From: Cladorhizidae sp. MBARI D1340-BT2
Lineage: Eukaryota > Porifera > Demospongiae > Poecilosclerida > Cladorhizidae
Direction of reading: 5' to 3'
Length of the DNA stretch: 64,000 nucleotides
NCBI GenBank assembly: GCA_028752905.1
Contig: JAQNBH010000015.1
Location: forward strand, 14,832,036 to 14,896,035
Below are positions 56,897 to 64,000 of this stretch, in pieces. Numbering within the stretch: position 1 is the first letter of the stretch; each line of letters begins with the position of its first letter. The translations under genes and the position numbers were made by a program. The notes beneath the pieces were generated by a model. It had not been told where the DNA came from, made no database searches, and was given only the letters and a program-made list of their open reading frames with translations.

Positions 56897-56968
56897 GTAC
56901 GTGATTTTGTGCATATTTTTTGTGGACAACTTTACTGAGCTGTTTCAAACTCTGTTGTGCTTTTGAAG

Positions 56969-57012
56969 GTGTAACTGGGCTATTAGTGGGCCATCCCTTT
57001 GATACGGTCAAA
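56969..57012 (+). CDS. mitochondrial carrier, SLC25A45/47/48-like, exon 2
   Basis: A 44-nt exon with acceptor CTTTTGAAG and donor GTGAGT. After completing the split Gly it reads VTGLLVGHPFDTVK. PFDTVK is the core of the first mitochondrial carrier signature (PxDxxKxR), whose charged residues form the matrix salt-bridge gate; GHPFDTVK is the form seen in SLC25A45/47/48. The intron upstream is only 72 bp. Confidence 0.87.
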
Positions 57013-57075
57013 GTGAGTTGCAAATTTGGTAGAATTTGTGTTAGCTATCATACTACTTGACACGTTTTTCTTTAG

Positions 57076-57165
57076 GCCAGACTTCAGACAGATGGAGTGG
57101 GTGGTGAGCGTGTCTATAGAGGGACGATTTATCACTGCATGAAGCACATGGCAGAACATGAAGGG
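57076..57165 (+). CDS. mitochondrial carrier, SLC25A45/47/48-like, exon 3
   Basis: A 90-nt, 30-codon exon with acceptor TTTCTTTAG and donor GTAAGC. It reads ARLQTDGVGGERVYRGTIYH then CMKHMAEHEG. It completes the signature (K-ARLQ) and gives the matrix loop, with YRG and the EG residues that in the family lead to the GFFKGM or GLFRG motif of the next helix. That next exon is not visible; intron 3 contains a complete foldback element. The other two carrier repeats are absent from the window, so the gene either continues past 64 kb or is truncated. Confidence 0.85.
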
Positions 57166-57251
57166 GTAAGCAAAGCTATTGGAAGTAGTTCTATTAAACA
57201 ACCTTCCTCAATGTCATACAATTTTCTCCAGCTTAGAGGGGTTTAATTTAA

Positions 57252-57961
57252 AAGGGGGGACGAAACCATTTTAGTAGTCAAGTGTCAAAAAACCCTTGTG
57301 GTTACCACTTTATAGCTCCGTAAATTCTGCAAACTTCATGGTATGGACTTGCTATATAGCTCAAAAGATAGGTCTCTCTGTGTGCTCTCTTTTGATACCA
57401 AAACATTTTTTCATGGCTATAACTATACCCAAGTTACTGGAGCTAAAGTGGGGGTATCTCAAATCCTGAGTGCCTGAGTTAGGAACTCGTTTTCCACCAG
57501 ATTGCCCCTAGAGCTAGAGAGCTGAAATTAATACCAGTGGCTAGATACCCCGAAGCCCTACTCTATGCAATGCAGTGGTTCATTGGGCGCTAAAACTCGA
57601 GTATGTGATCAAACGTGCGGTTGGACAAAGAATTTTATAATGAACAACTACGTTGATAGAGTAGGGGCTTCCTCTAGCCACTGATGCTAATTTCAGCTCT
57701 CTAGCACTAGTGGGAATCTGGTGGAAAACTTGTTCCTAACTCAGTCACTCAGGTTCCCACTTTAGCTCTGGTAACTTAGGTTTAGTATAGCTATGAAAAA
57801 TGTTTTGGTATCAAAAGAGAGCACACAGAGAGCCCTATCTTTTGAGCTATATTATATCAAGCCCATACCATGAAGTTTGCAGAATCTATGGAGCTATAAA
57901 GTGGTAACCACAAGTGTTTTTTTTAACACTTGACTATACTAAAATGGTTTTGTCCCCCCTT
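57252..57961. mobile_element. foldback element, copy C, complete, TTAA-flanked
   Basis: 710 bp between TTAA (57248-57251) and TTAA (57962-57965). The ends AAGGGGGGACGAAACC and GGTTTTGTCCCCCCTT are inverted. The arms run most of the length and share CTCAAAAGATAGG..., TGCAAACTTCATGGTATGG and GTGGTTACCACTTTATAGCT-type segments with copies A and B, but the outermost sequence (GAAACCATTTTAGT) differs from their ACAGTTGC. No ORF. It lies in intron 3 of the SLC25-like gene. Confidence 0.88.
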
Positions 57962-57969
57962 TTAACAGC

Positions 57970-58660
57970 ACAGAGTGAATAGTGAGGGCGTGGAATAAAT
58001 GGGGGCAGGGGTGGGTGGGGTGTTATTCTGTATAGGGACTGCTGGAATGTGTCCCCAATTTTTTTTAGATATTAGGGAGAAAGGGTAGGAAGCAGGTGTG
58101 GAGGTTGCTTTTGGCTATAAGGTAAGGGAGACATAGAATGACTTTAAAAAATGGGTGTAGCAGACCGAGAGAGTATCATTGGTTTGGAAAATTGTGTGTC
58201 CAGGAATAACCATGGCACACAGTCTTGTTTTTTTTGTTCAATATCTGTTACTTGGTTACTCTATTTGCCAGAGGGTGAGTCGAAGTTTGAGACACAAGAC
58301 TTGTCCAAATTTGTGTGGTCAGCTTGTTAAAAAAATAATATATATATATATATATATATCCCCGATTGTTGATGGAGCGTGGTGGGTGGAGTCAAAATAC
58401 CCACACAGAATAATCTCTACTTTGAGTTCTGACGATAGCTGCCAACCGAATCATCAAGCGGGAGTATTGGAATTCACAGAGACGATGACTGCTTAGAACG
58501 AGTTCAGGGTCTATGATAAGCTAGTACGTGCTCAGCTAAGAAGCACACTGAACGTGATTTCAGTTTGTGTTCCACAGTAGTAGTAAACAAAGAAATAAGA
58601 ATTGAATGCCTTCCGGTGTTGAATGATCTCTTCGTCAACTTACCGTTAAAAAATATATGG
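57970..58660. other. unassigned, with (TA)n
   Basis: (TA)n at 58337-58359. A 105-codon plus frame (58179-58496) runs across it without a recognised domain. No SLC25 exon found by eye. Confidence 0.35.
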
Positions 58661-58664
58661 TAGT

Positions 58665-58770
58665 TATGAAGGCTAGAGCATCTTGTCGAAATGTCGAGAG
58701 AATACAATTTGAAGTTGATTATTGAGAAGGTTATTGTAATGTTATTATGGCAACTGAGAGTTCATTGAGA
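58665..58770 (+). repeat. dispersed repeat with GTCGAAA core, copy 3
   Basis: GAAGGCTAGAGCATCTTGTC then GAAATGTCGAGAG and AATACAATTTGAAGTTGATT. Matches copy 1 at 28189-28293 over about 100 bp. Confidence 0.8.
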
Positions 58771-58907
58771 ATTATTTTGTGCAATTGGATAACGAAGGTG
58801 TTGATAGTTGGTATTTATAATACATCCTGTGGAAACATGTTTGGCAGCAGGTGTACTAAACGTTCATTGCCCATATTAGGCTATTGGTTCAACGTGTGTG
58901 TGTGTGG

Positions 58908-58930
58908 GGGGGGGGGGGGGGGGGAGGGGA
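58908..58930. repeat. poly-G tract
   Basis: G run at 58907-58924 after (GT)n. Confidence 0.9.
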
Positions 58931-58969
58931 GTTGGTGTACATTAATTTCGGGACAGCTGTTTTAGTAGA

Positions 58970-59135
58970 GTCCTTAGCTAACATTAGGTCTACTAAGAAA
59001 ATATTATGATGTCCTCTATTAGGGCTTCAGCCATTTAGGTCTTCTGAGAATATTATGAGGTCCTCTAATAGGCTTTAGCTAACTTTAGGTCTTCTGAGAA
59101 AATATTTTGACGTCTTCTATTGGGGCTTCAGCCGT
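58970..59135. repeat. short tandem repeat, ~60-bp unit
   Basis: Three diverged copies of TTAGGTCTTCTGAGAAAATA and GTCCTCTATTAGGGCTTCAG. Confidence 0.8.
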
Positions 59136-59357
59136 CATTGCTATCTGTAGTTGCTTGTGTATTTGGAAAGCACATTTCAAAAATGGTATTAATTAGTGGT
59201 CTCACATAACATGTAGTGGATCGGTTGCCTCATGTCCGTTATAGCTTTCCTAAAGAAGAGTCATCGAATTTCATAAAACTCAGGCAGATTCCATTTCCCA
59301 ATGTGGTCGATCAGTCGTATCACACTTAGTTAAGCCTAGTCAACACTGAGTTAACCT

Positions 59358-59750
59358 ATGTTCACTCATTGCTCATCTAGTGACACTAACTTAACAACAC
59401 ATTGTCATAGTAAACGACATTCAAATTTGTTTGGAGTAACCCTTAGCATTGTGGTTGTGTTGTTTGACAACAATCACAAGAGAGCACGGCTAACATGCAC
59501 AGTGTGTATGGGGACACTCTTACCCTCGGACAAGCTATCGTCAAGGCTACCCATTAATGGCTTAAGCGATACTAATGTAGTTATGTCCTTTGATGGTGTC
59601 TTGTCATATATAGGCAGTGAAGGTTATCACATGTTCGAGGACATCGTAGAGGATAAGTGTCGATTACATGACAAGATAGTTGCATGCAGACATCTGTCAT
59701 ATATCCATGACTACATTGAGTTATTCAATTTTGTGGGATGCATGGTTTGA
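59358..59750 (+). CDS. possible ORF, unknown
   Basis: An open frame of 130 codons, with a C-terminal half (NVVMSFDGVLSYIGSEGYHM) of normal protein composition. No known domain, no clear splice sites, and no transposon terminal repeats around it. It could be a host exon, a decayed element or a chance frame. Confidence 0.25.
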   Translation: MFTHCSSSDTNLTTHCHSKRHSNLFGVTLSIVVVLFDNNHKRARLTCTVCMGTLLPSDKLSSRLPINGLSDTNVVMSFDGVLSYIGSEGYHMFEDIVEDKCRLHDKIVACRHLSYIHDYIELFNFVGCMV

Positions 59751-59907
59751 ATCACTTTTTGAAATGGTGGATGACAACCCTTCCCCCCCCCCCATAAAAA
59801 AAATATCACCAAAGTTCATATATATATATCTCATCCTAGCAGTTTCTTAGCTGTAAATGCTGGTTTCGGCTGTAATAGTTGAGTTTCAGTGTGTCTTGAA
59901 GCCTTTA

Positions 59908-60210
59908 CTAAGATAGTAAACCAGCAGACCCCAAAAACTGTTGAAAATGTGAAAAACTACCTTGAAAATCATCTTTAAATGTCTCTATTTGTGTATCTTC
60001 TTCTCTTTTCCTCGCATATAGTGTGCACGCATTAGCTAATCGTTCAGAACCAGGAGACTCCAAACTTTCCATTGCCTTGTAGCGACTACCGTAAAAGCGT
60101 TTCATTGGAGAGAAAAAATCCTCAATCATGACCCATAGATAGAAAACTGTTCCACTGTGAACAATAGAAAATGGCACATATTTAGAATAATACGTTCTGT
60201 CGCTGTACAA
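59908..60210 (-). CDS. possible minus-strand ORF, unknown
   Basis: 100 codons open, with a charged C-terminal part (AMESLESPGSERLANACTLY then ARKREEDTQ). A 71-codon minus frame (60213-60428) lies immediately upstream, separated by a stop; its internal ATG gives MLRVQVYRCTRYGATFRDPL. The two could be one decayed unit. No domain recognised. Confidence 0.28.
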   Translation of the reverse strand: MYSDRTYYSKYVPFSIVHSGTVFYLWVMIEDFFSPMKRFYGSRYKAMESLESPGSERLANACTLYARKREEDTQIETFKDDFQGSFSHFQQFLGSAGLLS

Positions 60211-60965
60211 GGTTAGGTAAATCGAGATGAGCCAAAAAGAACTGCTCCGCGGTGTTGCCCTATGAGACCTCTGGTGTCGACTTGGAAGCCAAGCCAGCTA
60301 CCAAAACCTAAGGCAGTGAAAAGAGGGTCACGGAAAGTTGCTCCGTAGCGGGTGCAGCGGTAGACTTGAACTCGTAACATGTTGAGCTTCAAGCTTTCTT
60401 GTTGACGAAGCAAGCAGGAGTGGTACAAAATAATGTTACCGTGCAGAATCTAGTAAGAGAAGAGTAAGCACCTGTCATGAAGATACCGCGTTACTTCAAG
60501 GAATTCATCTACTATGAGGCACGTGTTGGCCTCTAATTATTGAAGTGAAAGAGAATGAAGCTCCCGCAGCAAGCGGTATATATTTGATTGCATTGTTAGA
60601 GTCATGACAATTGAAATGCGAAAATAGAAATTGATCTCAAAAATGATATGAATTTTGACGCATAATTAGAATGATGCATAATTGGTAACCTGTTTGTCGA
60701 TAGTTTCTGAAAAGAGGCGTGGTAAACTTCTCGTCGAAGATGCAAGCAAGCTAGCTCGCATGCTATATATATTTAGAATTGGGTAAAGATTGGCATTCTC
60801 AAAAATATGACTTGAGCTACGATGCTCTAAGCCTAGGCTTCTGAACGTGGGGGTCATGACCACCAAGGGGGCCATGGGCAAGTTGTTGAGGGGTCATGAC
60901 GGCCTCCAAAATGAGCAACAGAAAACAGCTATTTTTGTGCCTCCATTTCAAATTTTCTCGATACT

Positions 60966-61338
60966 CCTATACAATCGTGGTCCCAAGTGAAACCGGGTGA
61001 AGGGTATCATGGAATAGTTGTGTGCGAAATCCAACAAAATGAACAAATGAAATGAAAGCTACAAATTCAATGATCCTGCTTCAGCTAAACTAAGCTAAGG
61101 GCTAGGGCTCTAAGCCTGTCTAAGGGATGGCCCTTGCCCTTACTTAGCTAAAAAGTAGCTGAAGCAAGATCATTGAATTTTGTAGTTCATTGTAGCTTTC
61201 ATTCAGGCCATCAGAGGGTCAAGGTCATCACGTGGTCATCTCATCAGATTACCTCAAGCAATTGACTTGGTGATCCAAGAATCACACATAATTGACTCAT
61301 AAACTCATTAACTCCTTTTGTGTCATGTCTCAAGTACG

Positions 61339-61369
<31 letters not shown>

Positions 61370-61472
61370 GTATGTATGTAAGTATATGTATATATATAGG
61401 GCAGTGTTGCCTTGTCAAAAAACAAAAACAAATCCCTTTACCCAGTTTCACTCGGGACCACGATTGTACAGG
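60966..61472. mobile_element. nested inverted-repeat element in hAT 5' region
   Basis: Ends CCTATACAATCGTGGTCCC (60966) and GGGACCACGATTGTACAGG (61472) are inverted copies, extending inward through GTGAAACCGGGTGAAGGG-like sequence (about 38 bp each). The interior holds a second palindrome (61056-61206, around TTCAATGATC...GATCATTGAA) and a (GTAT)n microsatellite (61337-61395). No ORF and no clear target duplication. Confidence 0.8.
61056..61206. repeat. imperfect palindrome, ~50-nt arms
   Basis: Left arm TGAAAGCTACAAATTCAATG then ATCCTGCTTCAGCTA; right arm TAGCTGAAGCAAGATCATTG then AATTTTGTAG...TGTAGCTTTCA. The spacer between the arms is rich in CTAGGGC-type sequence. Confidence 0.85.
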
Positions 61473-61585
61473 TGTACCATTTTAGGTGTCTACCAGTTGT
61501 TCACTCGCCCGCTCAGCCAGAATCAAAACAAACCAGAAGACAAGGAAAGATCGAGGAAAAGAGAAATCGTCACCACTGCATCACC

Positions 61586-63356
61586 ATGTCCAAGAAACGT
61601 TCCTACAATGAGAGCTTCCTGAGCTATGGATTTTCAGAATGGTGGACATGAGGTTCCTCAGTGTGTCATCTGTCTGAAGACCCTTGCCAATGAGTCCATG
61701 AGACCATTCAAGCTCAAGGAACATCTCAGCAAGGTCCACCCAGACCTGGTGAGTAAAGAGATAGACTTTTTTCGACTTAAAGAAGGCCAGCTCAAGAGAT
61801 CACGGCTGGATAGTCGTGCGGGAGGTGTTGTCCTCCAGGACAAGAAGATCGTTGAGGTATCCTACTCAATTTGCAAGAAATTGCCAAGACCAAGAAACCA
61901 CGCACAATTGGAGAAACACTCGTCAAGCCATGCCTTCTTGAAGCAGCCCGCCTTGTCCTCGGTCAGGGAAGTGCCAATAAACTTAAGCAGATTGCCATCA
62001 AAAGACACAGTCAAGCAGCGCATCGACGAAATGTCTGAGAATATCAAGGCACAGGTCTCAGAGAAATGTGCTTCACCCTTCTTCGCCATTCAGTTGGATG
62101 AGTCCACAGACGTCGCCCAATGCTCTCAGCTAATGGTTTTTGCATGCTACCTCTGGGGATTCGGTTGAGGAGGAATTCCTCTTCTGTAAATCCTTAAATG
62201 ACATCGACAACAGCGAGTAACATCTTGGAAATGGTCTCCAACTACTTTGAGGAGGAGAAGCTGTCATGGTTAAAGCTGGTTGGGGTGTGCACAGATGGGG
62301 CCCCTGCCATGCTTGGTTCTCGTTCTGGATTCATCACTCTTGTCAAGAAGAAAAATGCTGATGTAGTCACAACACACTGCCTCATTCATCGTGAAGCCCT
62401 TGCCTCCAAGACACTGCCAGCTGCACTCAAGAAGACCATGGCTGTGGTTATCCAGGTTGTCAACTACATCAAGAGCAGTGCCCTCAACACAAGGCTCTTC
62501 CGCCAGTCCTGCCGGGACATGGATGCCACGCATCAGGATCTACTCTTTCACACAGCCGTTTGCTGGCTCTCGAAAGGGAATGTGCTTGGGCGGTTTTTTT
62601 AGCTTGCCGACGAGCTGGAGATATTTCTGGAGAGCCAAGGAAAGAAGGCCGAGCATCTCCTTCAGGCTGTACAAGACTCAGATTTCAAGCTGCACCTAGG
62701 ACACTTGGCAGACATCTTCGAAGCTTTGAATGCCCTAAATTTAAAACTTCAAGGAAGGAATACAACCACCAACATGCACTCAGATGCCATCAACATCTTC
62801 ATAGCCAAGCTGGGCCTATGGGGGAGAAAACTGGACAGTGCAAATTTCTCTCCTTTCCACCGTCTGCCTGCTCAAGGTGTTGGGCGAGAAACAACTGGGC
62901 AAGGAGCTACAGAAGGACATGAAAGCACACCTTTTGTCTCTCAAAGAAGAATTTGTCCGATGCTTTCCCGGGGTTGATATGGAGAGTAACCAGATGATAG
63001 TTGCCAGAAACCCTTTCTGATGCTCGGATTTGGTGGACAACCTCCCTGAAGATGTGCAGGAGGAGTTCCTTGAGCTCATCAATAACACAGCAGCTAAAGA
63101 GGAGTTCCAGCTACTCAGTTTGTCAGACTTTTGGGCAAAAATGTACTCAAGCTTCCCCAAAACAAGTGAAATTGCCCTAGTCCCCTTTTCATCGACCTAC
63201 CTCTGTGAAAGTGGCTTTTCATCCCTTTTGGTTATTAAATCAAAGGCAAGAAACCGATTGGACCCTGAATCAGACCTACGATGTGCCCTAAGCAACAAAA
63301 CACTTCCAAGAATCTCTTATCTTGTAAACAATAAACAAGCACAACGATCTCATTGA
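61586..63356 (+). pseudogene. ZBED5-like hAT transposase, recently broken
   Basis: Starts MSKKRSYNESFLSYGFSE at 61586, typical of ZBED5/SCAND3-type hAT proteins. A BED zinc finger follows (PQCVICLKTL...LKEHLSKVHP). Next come FFRLKEGQLKRSRLD, ISKDT-like with IDEMSENIKAQVSEKC, FFAIQLDESTDVAQCSQLMV (62075-62140; first catalytic Asp), VGVCTDGAPAMLGSRSGF (62280-62333; second Asp), THCLIHREALASKTLPAALK, VNYIKSSALNTRLFRQ, LLFHTAVCWLSKGNVLGRFF, LADIFEALNALNLKLQGRN, and the C-terminal STYLCESGFSSLLVIKSKAR. It ends NKQAQRSH and a stop at 63356. The frame changes near 61645, 62150, 62600 and 62900 at least. All domains are present in full length (about 590 codons), so this is the youngest hAT here. Confidence 0.9.
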
Positions 63357-63600
63357 ATTGATACTCGTGTCTGGTGTTTCATGCTGGGATAAAACATGTG
63401 ATACGCCCTATCAGGGAAAATTGTCCAAGGGGGGGCAACTGGAGGAATCTGGATATTAAGGTGGGGCATGATGGTTAAAGATGTGACAAAGTTTCTAATA
63501 ATACAATTTCCAAGGGGGGGCAAAAATATTAGGGGGGGGGTCACAGAAGGTTTCGAGACTCTGAAATGGGTCGTGGCCCCCCAAAGGTTAAGAACCACTG

Positions 63601-64000
63601 CTTGGATTTGAAGTGAGCGGTCAGTTGATTACTGACGAATAATCTTAGAATAAGAATGGAACAAGCAAGCAACTCTTCAACAATGTATGTGTGTGTGCGT
63701 GTGTGCTTTAGTAGTAAACATGGTGTACAATAACATCTGCTCTGTTTAGTTAGTTCTAGAGTTCTCCTGTGCAACTGTTGCCAAGTGCTTGGTGGAGTCT
63801 ATAGCTGGTCCCTAGCTGGCTCTAATAGCAAAGCAAAATGGACGAAAAACAATAAAGAACAGAGTAAAAAAGAAGAGGGAACACAATTGGTCATGTAAAA
63901 GAAAGGAAATAAGGATAATCACAACCAGTTAGATGATCATGTGATATATATCCGTATAATGGTGGGTTTATATGATTTTAAATGGTAAGGGTCATCTAAC
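63601..64000. other. unassigned right edge
   Basis: (GT)n near 63687-63704. No gene supported; later SLC25 exons might lie beyond this edge. Confidence 0.35.

Larger units (their letters stand above)
60832..63600 (+). mobile_element. hAT transposon, ZBED5-like, nearly complete
   Basis: The right end reads, on the minus strand, CAGTGGTTCTTAACCTTTGG followed by a GGCCACGACCC block; the left end (60832-60862) reads CTAGGCTTCTGAACG followed by GGGGGTCATGACC, an imperfect inverted copy. About 2.77 kb. It contains a transposase relic, a nested 507-bp inverted-repeat element and a (GTAT)n run. I cannot identify an 8-bp target duplication. Confidence 0.75.

Noticed and set aside
58179..58496. The frame with MAHSLVFFVQYLLLGYSIC looked like a transmembrane exon continuing the SLC25 gene.
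   Set aside because: No carrier motif, wrong residue pattern, and a (TA)n run inside the frame.

Overview
The window reads as nuclear DNA of an early-branching invertebrate metazoan, possibly a sponge. The reasons are spliced GT-AG fragments of animal solute-carrier genes, a dense mixture of decayed animal-type transposons (hAT, pogo, piggyBac-like, Merlin, DIRS-type, Ty3/gypsy), very large minisatellites, and no bacterial gene organisation. The lineage is an inference only: no rRNA, mitochondrial or other lineage marker is present. Host coding sequence is sparse; almost every long open frame is either a minisatellite read in frame or a broken transposase.

Layout. 0.5-1.9 kb: a compound 69/79-bp minisatellite. 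2.2-5.9 kb: a pogo-type DNA transposon that carries a 73-bp minisatellite grown from its own coding sequence and a TTAA-flanked piggyBac-type insertion. 5.9-6.4 kb: a foldback element. 9.5-28 kb: a minisatellite-rich block (63-, 30-, 16-, 57-, 19-, ~38-, ~58-, 18- and 28-bp units) with scattered minus-strand exons of one or more genes I cannot name. 28.2-35.6 kb: decayed retroelement pieces (two copies of a reverse-transcriptase C-terminal domain, a DIRS-like gag) and a ZNF862-like hAT relic. 36.2-39.4 kb: six phase-compatible exons of an SLC11/NRAMP metal transporter on the plus strand. 39.6-40.5 kb: RNase H and tyrosine recombinase of a DIRS-type retroelement. 40.6-45.2 kb: a Ty3/gypsy LTR element (LTR, primer binding site, gag, integrase zinc-binding region) holding a minus-strand relic of a widespread uncharacterised invertebrate family with a HALSGCDT motif. 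45.5-48.7 kb: a foldback element with a 9-bp flanking duplication, split by a ZBED/SCAND3-like hAT. 50.6-56.3 kb: two ZMYM/TTF-type hAT relics on opposite strands flanking a Merlin relic. 56.6-57.2 kb: two TCACGTGA sites and the first three exons of an SLC25A45/47/48-like mitochondrial carrier, whose third intron holds a complete TTAA-flanked foldback element. 60.8-63.6 kb: a nearly complete ZBED5-like hAT with recognisable terminal repeats and a smaller inverted-repeat element nested in its 5' part.

The NRAMP and SLC25 exons are the only recognisable host genes. Both are partial here: the NRAMP exons cover only transmembrane segments 5 to about 8, and the SLC25 exons cover only the first carrier motif. 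Tandem arrays make up about 15 kb of the 64 kb. Copy numbers and array boundaries are estimates by eye.
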